From Kibdelosporangium aridum (GTDB taxonomy: Bacteria > Actinomycetota > Actinomycetes > Mycobacteriales > Pseudonocardiaceae), in NCBI RefSeq assembly GCF_900176515.1, contig NZ_FWXV01000009.1, positions 186,001 through 250,000 on the forward strand: a DNA stretch of 64,000 nt. Direction: 5' to 3'. A program made the position numbers and the translations under genes. Under the pieces are notes generated by a model. That model was not told the DNA's origin. It saw only the letters and a list, made by a program, of their open reading frames with translations, and searched no databases. This document shows, piece by piece, positions 41,251-49,232 of this stretch (the stretch's first letter is position 1; each line of letters begins with the position of its first letter).

Positions 41251-42270
41251 ATGACTCCTCGCGTTGTGATCCTGGGCGCCGGATACGCGGGCCTGAGCGC
41301 CGCTGGGGTGCTGCGCGGCGCCAACGTGCACCTGACCGTGGTCAACCGGGTCGACCACTTCGTCGAACGGGTCAGGCTGCACCAAGTTGCCGCAGGTCAG
41401 GACGTCAAGCACTGGCCTTTGCCCGGCGAAGGCCTGGTCGTGGGCACGGTCGACGGCATCGATCTGGAGAACAAGGTCGTGCACGTCGGGTCGCAGGAGA
41501 TCCCGTACGACACGCTCGTGTACGCGTTGGGCAGCAGCGCCGACGTGGACTCCGTGCCGGGCGTTCGAGAGCACGCCTTCACGGTCGCCGATCTGGAGTC
41601 GGCCACGAAACTGCGGGCTCAGACCCCGTCGGAGGTCGTGGTGGTGGGCGCCGGGCTGACCGGTATCGAGACCGCGACCGAGCTCGCGGAGATGTACCCG
41701 AGACTGCGGGTGAACCTCGTCGCCGATGGTCCTGTCGGCGGCTGGTTGTCCGCCCGCGCCCAAAAGCACCTCGCGAAGGTCCTGGCGCGGATGGACATCG
41801 AGGTGCACAACGGGCGTGTCGTGAAGGTTTGCCCGGACATGGTCACGCTGGACACGGGACACAGACTGCTCGGCACGGTGGTGTGGACGGCCGGGTTCCG
41901 GGTGCCGGACCTCGCGCGGGAAGCCGGCCTGGCGGTGGACGACACCGGCCGGATCGTCGTCGACGACTGGTTACGCTCGGTGTCGCACCCAGATGTGTAC
42001 GCCATCGGCGATGCCGCGACCGGCAGGCGGATGTCGTGCCAGACTGGCCTGCCGATGGGGAAGTACGTCGGCAAGGTGATCGCGGGGCGGACAACCAAGC
42101 CCGCCAGGATCCGTTACGTCTGGCAGAACATCAGCCTCGGCCGCCGGGACGGCGTCACTCAGTTCACCCGCGCCGACGACAGTCCACTATGGGCAGTCGC
42201 GACGGGCAGATCCTCCGCGTGGTTCAAGGAGTTCATCACTCGGAGCGCAGCGTGGTCAGCACGTCGTTGA
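41251..42270 (+). CDS. NAD(P)/FAD-dependent oxidoreductase (NDH-2-like)
   Basis: A 339-residue two-dinucleotide-fold flavoprotein: FAD-binding VVILGAGYAGLSAAGVL at the N-terminus, NAD-binding VVVVGAGLTGIETATELAE at about 130-148, and the FAD C-terminal motif HPDVYAIGDAA. Related to type II NADH dehydrogenases and ferredoxin-type reductases; no membrane anchor is evident. The ATG follows AGAAGGAC. It is the likely target gene of the ECF41 sigma factor. The last 35 bases overlap the convergent macro-domain gene. Confidence 0.86.
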   Translation: MTPRVVILGAGYAGLSAAGVLRGANVHLTVVNRVDHFVERVRLHQVAAGQDVKHWPLPGEGLVVGTVDGIDLENKVVHVGSQEIPYDTLVYALGSSADVDSVPGVREHAFTVADLESATKLRAQTPSEVVVVGAGLTGIETATELAEMYPRLRVNLVADGPVGGWLSARAQKHLAKVLARMDIEVHNGRVVKVCPDMVTLDTGHRLLGTVVWTAGFRVPDLAREAGLAVDDTGRIVVDDWLRSVSHPDVYAIGDAATGRRMSCQTGLPMGKYVGKVIAGRTTKPARIRYVWQNISLGRRDGVTQFTRADDSPLWAVATGRSSAWFKEFITRSAAWSARR

Positions 42271-42772
42271 ACGCGGCGAAGGCAGCCTCGTCGAACAGCA
42301 CGAACCGGACGGCCTCGATGCCTGGCGCATCCGTGGCCAGAACGGTCCGCAGAGCGATATCCGCGGCGGACTTCAACGGCCACCGGAAGATGCCGGTAGA
42401 GATCGCCGGGAAGGCCACCGTTTTGGCGCCGAGCGAGACGGCCACTTCCAGCGAGTTGCGGTGACAATCGGCCAGTAGCTCGGACCGATCTTCCTGGTCG
42501 GACCACACCGGGCCGACGGTGTGCACGACCCACTTGGCAGGCAAACGGCCCGCTGTGGTCGCTACGGCTTGGCCCGTGGGCAGGCCACGGCCGTATTTGC
42601 TCGCGCGCAGGGACCGGCATTCGGCCAGGATCTGCGGGCCGCCCTTGCGGTGGATCGCGCCGTCGACACCGCCTCCGCCGAGCAGGGACGAGTTCGCGGC
42701 GTTCACGACGACGTCGGTGTCCTGCTCGGTGATGTCACCCTTGGCCAGGTGGATATGCCGCGACAAAACCAT
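42236..42772 (-). CDS. Macro-domain O-acetyl-ADP-ribose deacetylase
   Basis: A 178-residue MacroD/YmdB-type protein that hydrolyses O-acetyl-ADP-ribose or removes mono-ADP-ribose from proteins. The family signature GDITEQDTDVVVNAANSSL with GGGGVDGAIH is at about 13-42, and the phosphate loop AFPAISTGIFRWP at about 120-132. Divergent from a broken ADP-ribosylglycohydrolase gene 91 bases away, so the pair once formed an ADP-ribose-processing locus. Confidence 0.9.
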   Translation of the reverse strand: MVLSRHIHLAKGDITEQDTDVVVNAANSSLLGGGGVDGAIHRKGGPQILAECRSLRASKYGRGLPTGQAVATTAGRLPAKWVVHTVGPVWSDQEDRSELLADCHRNSLEVAVSLGAKTVAFPAISTGIFRWPLKSAADIALRTVLATDAPGIEAVRFVLFDEAAFAAFNDVLTTLRSE

Positions 42773-42862
42773 GACCCGAGATTAGCGTGACCGCCGTGAA
42801 CCTTGATCTGCGAATCGTCGCACCCGACCCGGGAAGCCTTGTCGAGGTTAGAATTTCCAGTG

Positions 42863-43557
42863 ATGTCACTGGAATCGGCTTATCGATCGTTGGATGGTTT
42901 ATCTGTCGGGGACGCCCTTGGCGCCCAGTTCTTCATGGTCGGTCGTTCGCTGCCCGCTTTGATCGCGGGAACCCCGCCCGCAGGCGCGTGGGAGTGGACC
43001 GACGACACCGAAATGGCCTGCAATCTGATCACCGAGCTGCGTGATCACGGTGCGGTGAACCAAGATCGGCTCGCGGCGGCGTTCGCCGACCGCTGCGAGC
43101 CCTATCGGGGTTACGGCGCAGGGGCGTTCACAATCCTGCACAAGATTCGGAAAGGTGTTCCGTGGCGGGATGCCGCCGGCGCCGCCTTCAACGGTGCCGG
43201 ATCGTGTGGCAACGGCGGCGCGATGCGGGGCGCGCCGTTGGGGGCGTACTTCGCCGACGATCTGGACAAAGTGGTCGAGCAGGCGCGTATGAACTGGGCA
43301 ACGGGTCTCGGGTGACCGCGCAGGACACCGTGCCGTTCACGTTGTGGGTCGCCGCTACGTACCTCGACGACTACCCGCAAGCGATCACCAGCTGCATCGA
43401 GGCCGGGGGAGACGTCGACACCACCGCCGCGATCGTCGGCGGGATCGTAGCGACCCGTGCGCAGATACCGAAGCTGTGGCTTGAGTCCCGGGAGCCACTA
43501 CCGGAGTGGTCCACACAGGACTGTTACCTCCCGTGTAATGGACGTGGAGTGTCATGA
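42863..43557 (+). pseudogene. ADP-ribosylglycohydrolase, internal deletion and frameshift
   Basis: The N-terminal part matches DraG/ARH-type hydrolases: GLSVGDALGAQFF, the metal-binding WEWTDDTEMA and CGNGGAMRGAPLGAYFADD. The protein then stops at 43315. A second frame carries the C-terminal part: ELGNGSRVTAQDTVPFTLWV and the metal-site GGDVDTTAAIVGGIV. The normal 80-110 residues between these parts are absent and the junction is out of frame, near 43290. Both metal-site ends survive, so decay is recent. A functional programmed frameshift is unlikely given the missing middle. Confidence 0.82.
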
Positions 43558-43573
43558 TCGACATTCTGCGGGC

Positions 43574-44452
43574 ATGACAAGACGTTTGGTGTTCCTGGCG
43601 GTCGCGGTGATGGCTTCGGTGTTGGTACCGGCTGGATCCGCGGCCGGAGGCGCGTTGCCCGGAAACGTCCGGGAATTTATGCGCGCGTACGAGAAATGGG
43701 GTGCGGCGCCCACGGTCGAGGCGTACATGGACCTGTTCACCTCAGATGCGACGTTGATGGACAGCGGGCTTGCCGCGCCGATCGAGCGGCCGCGGATCCG
43801 GGCGCAGATAGAGGCTGTGCTGAAGGTGATCCCTGATTTCCGGTTCGATCCGTTCACCGTGACGGCGAGCCGTGATGGGAAGATTGCATTCATCGAGGCG
43901 CGCAACACGGGCACGGTTCGTGGCAAGACCGTCAGTTTCACCACGATGCACCGGCTTGTCCTTGACGGCTCGAAAGTCCGGCAGGGGCGCCGGTTCTGGG
44001 ACCAGACTGAGCTGTTCCGGCCCGTCGCGCCGGAGTTGCCGAACTTGTTCGCTGGGCTCGAATCCGCCGATATCACCGAAAAACGCACTGGGCTGAGGGA
44101 ATGGGCGTGGAACGCCGAGCAGCCGGCCGCTCTCGTCGCCGGGACGAGTTTGCGTGGGCCTGGTCTGACCACGCCGCTTTCCATAAGGGGCGCGATCGCT
44201 TACCTTGAGCGGCTCTTCGAGGCAGTCGACTTTGACCTTCGGGCGGGACATGAAGTCCAGCAGGACGGGACCTCGTATCTGGAGTGGGCTGGGACGGCTG
44301 AGATCGGCGGCGAGTATCCGCGGACCGTGTCGTTCGGGATCGTGGAACGGTTGAAGCGCAACGGGGAATGGACGCTGTCGTTCGACACGCTCGACATGGT
44401 CGCGTCACCGGCGAGGATCGCCGAGCTGCGCGGCTTGATCTTCGGGCTGTGA
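43574..44452 (+). CDS. Exported protein with two SnoaL-like domains
   Basis: A 292-residue protein with a signal peptide (MTRRLVFLAVAVMASVLVPA, cleavage near residue 23) and two consecutive NTF2/SnoaL-like folds at about 30-150 and 175-290. Typical patterns are FMRAYEKWGAAPTVEAYMDLF, RIRAQIEAVLKVIPDF and later RGAIAYLERLFEAVDF. Such folds are often small-molecule isomerases or binding modules; secretion of a tandem form is less usual. ATG 43574 has no strong binding site and lies 17 bases after the pseudogene end. Confidence 0.72.
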   Translation: MTRRLVFLAVAVMASVLVPAGSAAGGALPGNVREFMRAYEKWGAAPTVEAYMDLFTSDATLMDSGLAAPIERPRIRAQIEAVLKVIPDFRFDPFTVTASRDGKIAFIEARNTGTVRGKTVSFTTMHRLVLDGSKVRQGRRFWDQTELFRPVAPELPNLFAGLESADITEKRTGLREWAWNAEQPAALVAGTSLRGPGLTTPLSIRGAIAYLERLFEAVDFDLRAGHEVQQDGTSYLEWAGTAEIGGEYPRTVSFGIVERLKRNGEWTLSFDTLDMVASPARIAELRGLIFGL

Positions 44453-44462
44453 TTTCGGGAGA

Positions 44463-44487
44463 GCCGGGGGAATTGCCCTCCCCCGGC
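44463..44487. terminator. Bidirectional terminator beside the tRNA-like RNA locus
   Basis: GCCGGGGGA pairs perfectly with TCCCCCGGC across seven bases, ten bases after the SnoaL gene stop. For the minus strand it lies 41 bases downstream of the second tRNA-like RNA, so it can end that transcript too. Confidence 0.75.
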
Positions 44488-44528
44488 CCTCTGTGCGCCG
44501 CCACTTGGTGCCGCCAGCACGTTTGAAA

Positions 44529-44635
44529 GGAGCGGATCACGTCTGAAAGCCCCGCGTCCTACGATTGGACCACTGGCCCATGATGGCGGGCCAGGCTGGA
44601 GTTGAACCAGCAACTCAGGTGCACTCGTCCGTTCC
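44529..44635 (-). ncRNA. Permuted tRNA-like RNA, second copy (possible Y RNA)
   Basis: On the minus strand the order is: T-arm GCTGG-TTCAACT-CCAGC (44611-44595), acceptor 3' strand CTGGCCC, G, CCA, then TCAT, then the exactly complementary acceptor 5' strand GGGCCAG (44579-44573), TG, and a D-arm GTCC-AATCGTA-GGAC (44570-44556). The two acceptor strands thus form a 7-base-pair helix closed by an eight-base loop. Flanking helices GCACC/GGGGC (four of five) and GGAACGGA/TCCGCTCC (seven of eight) enclose it. A plain tRNA cannot be drawn because the anticodon arm is absent. Decayed tandem tRNAs are the main alternative. Confidence 0.5.
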
Positions 44636-44663
44636 TGGTCGATCTGGCGATCGACGGCAGAAT

Positions 44664-44800
44664 ACTGAAACTGGAGCGATAGTTTGAAATTCTTGGCGAG
44701 CACCCGTTGCCTCTGCCTGTTGGGCTACCCGCCCATGTGGTGGGCGGAGGAGGATTCGAACCTCCACTGGTGAGCACTCTGGTCAAACTGATTTTTCAGT
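44664..44800 (-). ncRNA. Permuted tRNA-like RNA, first copy (possible Y RNA)
   Basis: On the minus strand: T-arm GGAGG-TTCGAAT-CCTCC (44765-44749), acceptor 3' strand TCCGCCC, A, CCA, CA, then T and the acceptor 5' strand GGGCGGG (44734-44728; six of seven paired), TA, and a D-arm GCC/GGC around AACAGGCAGA. Nested outside are CACC/GGTG (44772-44769 with 44704-44701), AGTTTGA/TCAAACT (44789-44783 with 44687-44681) and ACTGAAA/TTTCAGT (44800-44794 with 44670-44664). The sequence begins about 50 bases after the stop of the upstream gene on the same strand. The architecture fits the tRNA-mimic module and stalk of bacterial Y RNAs. Confidence 0.52.
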
Positions 44801-44850
44801 CTCAGCTTGCGCTCCTGGCGCGGCACCGACTCTAGCTGATCACCCGCGGC

Positions 44851-45582
44851 TCAGGCGAACAGATATCCGAAGACCTTCTCGCCGGTCTTCTGCTGCGTGA
44901 TCTCCGCACCGTTGGCCTCTTCGCGGGCGAACTTCACCGCCTGCTGCAATTTTTCCACTCGCTCGACCAGTTCGTTGATGCGTTTCGCCGGCATCGCACC
45001 GGAGAACTTCACGGTCTTCCAGTAGCCGACGGTCACGTCCTCGTAGTACACCTCGACCTGCGCCGGGTGCTTCTCGGTCGCCTCCGCCTTCACGTGGTTG
45101 CGCGGGATCTTCTTGGTGCGCACCGTCTGCACCGGCTCGGTTGCCCAGCAGTCGGCCGACGCGTCGTACTCCCAGGACTCGGCTGCGTCCAACCTCGGCA
45201 GCTTGCGCACGAACGTCAGCAGGTCGACCAGCTGCTTCTCCAGGAACAGCAGGTAGCTGACCGGGACGTCGGCGAGCAGCGTCTCGCCGTCGATCTTCAC
45301 GTCCGCCTTCGCCGTGCGGTTCGCCCAGTCCTTGGTCGCGGTCACGTCGAAGAGCCGGGTGAGGATCTCGCCGGTCTTGCGCAGCGTCTCCTCGGCCTTC
45401 ACCTGGACCTTGGTGGATTCCGCCGGCAGCTGCTCGCCTTCCTCGTCCTTCGGGCGGTAGGTACGGGAAATACCGGAAAGCAGGCCGGACTTCTGCAGTG
45501 CGTGGTGCGCGTCGGTCAGTTCCTGGAAGGAGCGGGTCTTGATGCCCTTTTCGACTGCGACGATCTGGTTGAGCTTCGTCAA
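44851..45582 (-). CDS. Conserved protein of unknown function upstream of the tRNA-like RNAs
   Basis: A 243-residue charged cytosolic protein that I do not recognise with certainty; related sequences occur in actinobacteria and, I believe, their phages. Predicted mixed alpha/beta, with KGIKTRSFQELTDAHHALQK at the N-terminus, ETLLADVPVSYLLFLEKQL mid-protein and a coiled-coil-like NELVERVEKLQQAVKFA near the C-terminus. The start is TTG 45582, seven bases after AAGG; no ATG or GTG fits. Its transcript would run straight into the tRNA-like RNAs, 50 bases on, which suggests a shared function in RNA metabolism. That link is positional only. Confidence 0.72.
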   Translation of the reverse strand: MTKLNQIVAVEKGIKTRSFQELTDAHHALQKSGLLSGISRTYRPKDEEGEQLPAESTKVQVKAEETLRKTGEILTRLFDVTATKDWANRTAKADVKIDGETLLADVPVSYLLFLEKQLVDLLTFVRKLPRLDAAESWEYDASADCWATEPVQTVRTKKIPRNHVKAEATEKHPAQVEVYYEDVTVGYWKTVKFSGAMPAKRINELVERVEKLQQAVKFAREEANGAEITQQKTGEKVFGYLFA

Positions 45583-45628
45583 TGAAAAACCTTGTCATAC
45601 TTGAGAATTTGAAGTTACGTCAAGGCTA

Positions 45629-46177
45629 TCAACGCGAGGCAACCAGTTTTGGCGATTCGGGATCGTTGTTGTCGATGACGATGTCCGCGTGGCTGAGCGG
45701 GTCGGCCAGTGCCCGATAGTGCGCTTGCCCGGGCAGATACCGCAATGTGTAGCGTTCTCGCACGGCATCGCCGAAAAGGCCTCCGTCACGGATCAGCGCG
45801 CGGCGCAAGGTCTCCTCCGGGCGCACATCCAGGTAGATGCTCAAATCCCAGTACGACCGCAGTTCCGGCCGGAGCAGGAACACTCCGTCGACGATCAGCA
45901 CAGTGCCCGGACTGCGTGGCTCGAGCAGGTGTGCACGAAAGGCGTCATAGTCGAACGTGTCCTCGTAGTAGCCCTTGGGCGACAACGATCCCTGCCGCCT
46001 CCGGATCTCCGGCGGGTTGTGGAAATCGTCCACACTCACCCTGACTACGTTCCGGTCGAGGCGTGCGGCGAGTTCGGAAGCCATGGTTGTCTTGCCGGCC
46101 GCGTCGGGTCCGTCGATGGCGACACGGGTGATCCCTGGCGCGGTGATCCGTTGGATGATCCGGTCGAGTACAGGCAT
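45629..46177 (-). CDS. Uridine kinase-like nucleoside kinase
   Basis: A 182-residue P-loop kinase of the uridine kinase/phosphoribulokinase family: Walker A GPDAAGKTT at residues 23-31, VSVDDFHNPPEIRRRQG with the substrate-site Asp, TFDYDAFRAHLL and VLIVDGVFLLRPEL. Shorter than classical Udk (about 210), as is usual for this actinobacterial group. ATG 46177 is chosen since it begins the conserved helix; the longer upstream frame overlaps the divergent gene. Likely phosphorylates a nucleoside or vitamin; the substrate is uncertain. Confidence 0.82.
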   Translation of the reverse strand: MPVLDRIIQRITAPGITRVAIDGPDAAGKTTMASELAARLDRNVVRVSVDDFHNPPEIRRRQGSLSPKGYYEDTFDYDAFRAHLLEPRSPGTVLIVDGVFLLRPELRSYWDLSIYLDVRPEETLRRALIRDGGLFGDAVRERYTLRYLPGQAHYRALADPLSHADIVIDNNDPESPKLVASR

Positions 46178-46213
46178 CCTGCGTGAGGGTAGTCCCTCGA
46201 CGATGGAGCGCAG

Positions 46214-47041
46214 ATGGGTTTTCCGCCGGCCGCGTACCAGCCCAAGCCGGGCAGTGTCATCGACGTCGACCGTGCCTTCTACGACCGGCTCGCGACGGGA
46301 GCGCGCGAACTGGTCGACGAGTTCGTGGTCCCGATCCGCTCGGGCCGCGCGTGGGAGGTGCCCGCGGGCATGCTGTGCCGGTTGATCACCACACCTGCCG
46401 GGCCGCAAGTCGGCGATCTCAACGTCTGGAACAGGCACAACCCGCGTGAACGGCTGTGGGCGGCGCGAACGCGCCAGCTGCAACGCGCTCATGTGACCAC
46501 GTACGACCGGCTTTGGTCGACATTGCCCTATTTGCGGCCGTTGCTGACGATCACCAAGGACACGCTCGAGTCCTATGGTGTGGACGAAGAAGGCGGCCGG
46601 GTGCACGACTTGCTCGGGTCACGCTGTGATCCGTACGTCAACCGGATCCTGACCGACGAGGACTTCGACTTCCACTGTCATTCCAACCTCGTGCGCGCGG
46701 TCCTGCCGTACGGGCTGACCGAGTTCGACGTGCACGACGTGCTGAATGTCTTCCAGTGCACCGGGTTGAACGACGAGGACAAGTACTTCATGAAGGCGTC
46801 CCCGGCCAAACCCGGCGACTTCTTCGAGTTCTTCGCCGAGCAGGACCTGTTGTGCGCGTTGTCCACGTGCCCGGCCGGTGATCTGTCGATTCCCTTGTGG
46901 GGACCGGATGCGCGTGATCCGCTGGAGGTCTGCCGTCCGATCGCCGTCGAGGTGTACCGGCCCGATCCCGGGCTCACCAAGGACTGGCAGCCGCCGGTCA
47001 GCTCGGGATATCAAGGGCTACACGGTATCCGGCTGCCCTAG
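46214..47041 (+). CDS. Urea carboxylase-associated (DUF1989) family protein
   Basis: A 275-residue DUF1989 protein. Recognisable parts are GMLCRLITTPAGPQVGDLNVWN, THDLLGSRCDPY-like VHDLLGSRCDPYVNRIL, and DVHDVLNVFQCTGLND. Members are linked to urea/carboxyguanidine breakdown or glycine-rich substrates, but the carboxylase and allophanate hydrolase genes are not nearby, so its job here is open. ATG 46214 follows GGAG. The 3' end overlaps the convergent TetR gene by 24 bases. Confidence 0.83.
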   Translation: MGFPPAAYQPKPGSVIDVDRAFYDRLATGARELVDEFVVPIRSGRAWEVPAGMLCRLITTPAGPQVGDLNVWNRHNPRERLWAARTRQLQRAHVTTYDRLWSTLPYLRPLLTITKDTLESYGVDEEGGRVHDLLGSRCDPYVNRILTDEDFDFHCHSNLVRAVLPYGLTEFDVHDVLNVFQCTGLNDEDKYFMKASPAKPGDFFEFFAEQDLLCALSTCPAGDLSIPLWGPDARDPLEVCRPIAVEVYRPDPGLTKDWQPPVSSGYQGLHGIRLP

Positions 47042-47611
47042 CGTCCTGCGGACCGCGCGCTTGGCGTGCCTGATTGCCGCATGGTCGCCGTGCAGTTGCA
47101 ACGCCTGGTTCAGGCCCGGTCCGAAAGCGACGATCTCGAACACGGCTTGGTCCACGTCGATGTCCAGCCGCGCGCGGAGCAGTTCCGCGCGCAAGAAGGA
47201 CCGCCAGCTGCGCCACGATTTCAGGACGGCGTCGTGTACTTCTCCTTCGCGGCCGTCGAATTCCGCCGCCGCGGCCGTGAGCAGGCAGCCGCCGGGCAGT
47301 CCGGTGTCGGCGAGGTAGTCGAACCAGTTGTCGCATAAGGCAAGCAGCCGCTGCACGCCTTCCGGCAGGCGCATCGCGGGCTGGATCACCCGTTCCTGGA
47401 AGTCGGCGATCACCCGGTGCACAGCGGCCAGCTGAAGCGTCTGCTTGGTGCTGAAGTGGTTGAGCACCCCGGATTTGCTCATCGCCAGCTCGGTGGCGAG
47501 CCTGCCGATGGTCACACCCTCGAGGCCGTCGAGCGACGCGATGTCCAACGCGGTGGTCAGGATCGAGTCCTTGGTGTGGCGGGCTTCGGCGGCCGAGCGG
47601 CGAGGCGACAT
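47018..47611 (-). CDS. TetR-family repressor of the MBL-fold hydrolase
   Basis: A 197-residue TetR-family protein with N-terminal helix-turn-helix (VTIGRLATELAMSKSGVLNHF, about residues 33-53) and a TetR_C_6-like ligand domain with NWFDYLADTGLPGGCLLTAA. The conserved FxGCL-like motif (here LPGGCLL) is typical of this subgroup. Divergent from the metallo-hydrolase with an 83-base gap that contains inverted repeats, so it probably represses that gene and itself. Confidence 0.86.
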   Translation of the reverse strand: MSPRRSAAEARHTKDSILTTALDIASLDGLEGVTIGRLATELAMSKSGVLNHFSTKQTLQLAAVHRVIADFQERVIQPAMRLPEGVQRLLALCDNWFDYLADTGLPGGCLLTAAAAEFDGREGEVHDAVLKSWRSWRSFLRAELLRARLDIDVDQAVFEIVAFGPGLNQALQLHGDHAAIRHAKRAVRRTLGQPDTV

Positions 47612-47627
47612 GCCGACGACTCTACTT

Positions 47628-47647
47628 TAGCGATCGACAGGTCGCTA
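47628..47647. promoter_or_regulatory. TetR operator candidate
   Basis: TAGCGA and TCGCTA form a perfect inverted repeat eight bases apart, 16 bases from the TetR start. A further TCGCTAAA half-site (47676-47683) and the palindrome TATA-ACGTGC-TATA (47646-47659) lie closer to the hydrolase start at 47695. Confidence 0.55.
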
Positions 47648-47694
47648 TAACGTGCTATAGAGTCCGAACGATCGGTCGCTAAATGGAGGGGATC

Positions 47695-48453
47695 ATGCGT
47701 GTACGCAGGCTCGGCTGGGCTGGACTGGAGATCGAATCGGATGGGCAGACCGTGGTCATCGACCTGGTCGCCGAGGCCAAACCCCTGTCGTCGGTGTTGC
47801 CGGAAGGCGCGCTCCTCCCTGCCCGGCCGGGTGCGATGGCGGCGTTGTGCACGCACCTGCACAGCGATCACGCGGACCCTGCCGCGATCGAGCAAGTCCT
47901 TGCCGAGGGCGGAGTCGTCTTACGTCCCAAGGAGACGAACACCGCGTGGACTGTGCAGGCGGAGATGTGCTTTGCCGCGCGTTCGCTCACTGTCCGGATC
48001 GTCCAGGACTGGGAAACCGTGACGGTCGGACCGTTCGGCATCACAGCCGTGCCTTCGGTGGACGGACTCGGCGACCCGCAGGTGAATTGGGTGGTCGCTG
48101 CCGGGGGAAGGCGGGTTTTCCACGGCGGTGACACGGTTTTCCATGGGTACTGGTGGGAGATCGCCGATCGCTGTGGTCCGCTGGACGCCGCGTTCCTGCC
48201 CATCAACGGTGCCACCGTGAACTTCCCGCACCTGCAGCCCGCGAGCCCGTTGCCCGCGGTGCTCACGCCGGAGCAGGCCGTCGTGGCCGGGATGATTCTC
48301 GATGCGCGGCACGTGATTCCGATCCACTACGGCATCGAAGGGCAACCCGCGTACGTGGAAGTCGACGATCCGATCGAGAGCCTCCACATCGCCGCCAAGC
48401 AGTACGGCGTCGACATCCTGGTGGCCGAGCCAGGCGTGGAGATCTCCGTCTAA
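47695..48453 (+). CDS. Metallo-beta-lactamase-fold hydrolase (UlaG-like)
   Basis: A 252-residue MBL-fold enzyme of the UlaG/zinc-dependent lactonase-like group. Zinc-ligand motif THLHSDHAD is at about 57-65; FHGGDTVFHG and the late His in VIPIHYGI supply further ligands. The opening MRVRRLGWAGLEIES is usual for the group. ATG 47695 follows GGAGGGGATC. Controlled in all likelihood by the divergent TetR gene. The substrate is unknown. Its stop overlaps a convergent second TetR gene by four bases. Confidence 0.87.
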   Translation: MRVRRLGWAGLEIESDGQTVVIDLVAEAKPLSSVLPEGALLPARPGAMAALCTHLHSDHADPAAIEQVLAEGGVVLRPKETNTAWTVQAEMCFAARSLTVRIVQDWETVTVGPFGITAVPSVDGLGDPQVNWVVAAGGRRVFHGGDTVFHGYWWEIADRCGPLDAAFLPINGATVNFPHLQPASPLPAVLTPEQAVVAGMILDARHVIPIHYGIEGQPAYVEVDDPIESLHIAAKQYGVDILVAEPGVEISV

Positions 48454-49187
48454 GCGGGCCTACGGCGAGCCGCGCGCTCCTCGATCAGAGCCTCCAGGCC
48501 GTCGAGGTAACGGCGCACACCGAATTCACGGCCGTTGTCCCGTGACGCGCCGTTCGCCCCGGAAGTCGCGGCGGTCAAGGCGGGGAAGCGATCGCCGTAG
48601 CGGTACAGCAGTTCCTGCATCAGCGGCGTGACCTTCTTGCCCGAGTCCCACGGTTGTGTGCCCGCTGTGGACATCGACTGCGTGTTGCGGATCAGGCCGA
48701 AGAGGATGAACACTGCGTCGAGTTGTTCGGCGCCGGTCAGGCCGGTGTCGGCCACCGCGCTCACCGCCGCCTCGATCCAGCCGAGCTCGCGTGGCCCCAT
48801 TGGACGGTCGCCGAGCGTGGCCCACGGCAGCCATGGGTGCTGCTGCCAGACAACTGCGAGCTGCCGCACGAACTCCTCGAGCTTGCCGCGCCAGCCGCCT
48901 GGCACCTCCTGCAGGTCGGGCGGGTCACCGACGGCCAGTTCGATCATCACCGCGAGCAGGTCGGACTTGCCAGAGACGTAACGGTAGAGGGCCATCTTGG
49001 TGAATTCGAGCTCGCCGGCCACGCGCTGCATCGAGACCGCCGCCATGCCCTCGCTGTCCGCGATACCCATCGCCACCCGCGCGATGCGTTCGACGCTCAG
49101 TGCGGGCTTCGGGCCACGGCTGGGTGGCTCCTTCAGGCCCCACAACAACTCGACGACGCCGGTCTGGTCACCGAAGACGTTCTCCAC
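48450..49187 (-). CDS. TetR-family regulator with TetR_C_1-like ligand domain
   Basis: A 245-residue regulator. The helix-turn-helix follows a short extension with WGLKEPPSRGPKPALS, then IARVAMGIADSEGMAAVSMQ and MALYRYVSGKSDLLAVM; this layout is that of the tetracycline-repressor-like C1 subgroup. GTG 49187 has GGGTGGC upstream. Divergent from a YciI-family gene; a long perfect inverted repeat lies between them, so it likely regulates that gene. Confidence 0.86.
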   Translation of the reverse strand: MENVFGDQTGVVELLWGLKEPPSRGPKPALSVERIARVAMGIADSEGMAAVSMQRVAGELEFTKMALYRYVSGKSDLLAVMIELAVGDPPDLQEVPGGWRGKLEEFVRQLAVVWQQHPWLPWATLGDRPMGPRELGWIEAAVSAVADTGLTGAEQLDAVFILFGLIRNTQSMSTAGTQPWDSGKKVTPLMQELLYRYGDRFPALTAATSGANGASRDNGREFGVRRYLDGLEALIEERAARRRPA

Positions 49188-49232
49188 GCCACCCGCTTTC
49201 CTCGTCCGTTTTGTGGGGTTGTCGACACCCTG

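Noticed and set aside
42803..43315. A functional short ADP-ribosylglycohydrolase
   Set aside because: The product would lack the second half of the metal site, which survives in another frame just downstream, so it is called a pseudogene.
44584..44734. A single ordinary tRNA gene between the 5' acceptor at 44734 and the CCA at 44584
   Set aside because: The unit would be 151 bases, the acceptor strands pair at only five or six of seven, and no anticodon arm can be drawn. The permuted pairing with adjacent halves is better.
44738..44830. An intact tRNA ending with GGAGGTTCGAATCCTCC and CCA
   Set aside because: No 5' acceptor partner lies upstream, and the only hairpin in the anticodon position has a loop of four, six or eight bases rather than seven, with no U33.
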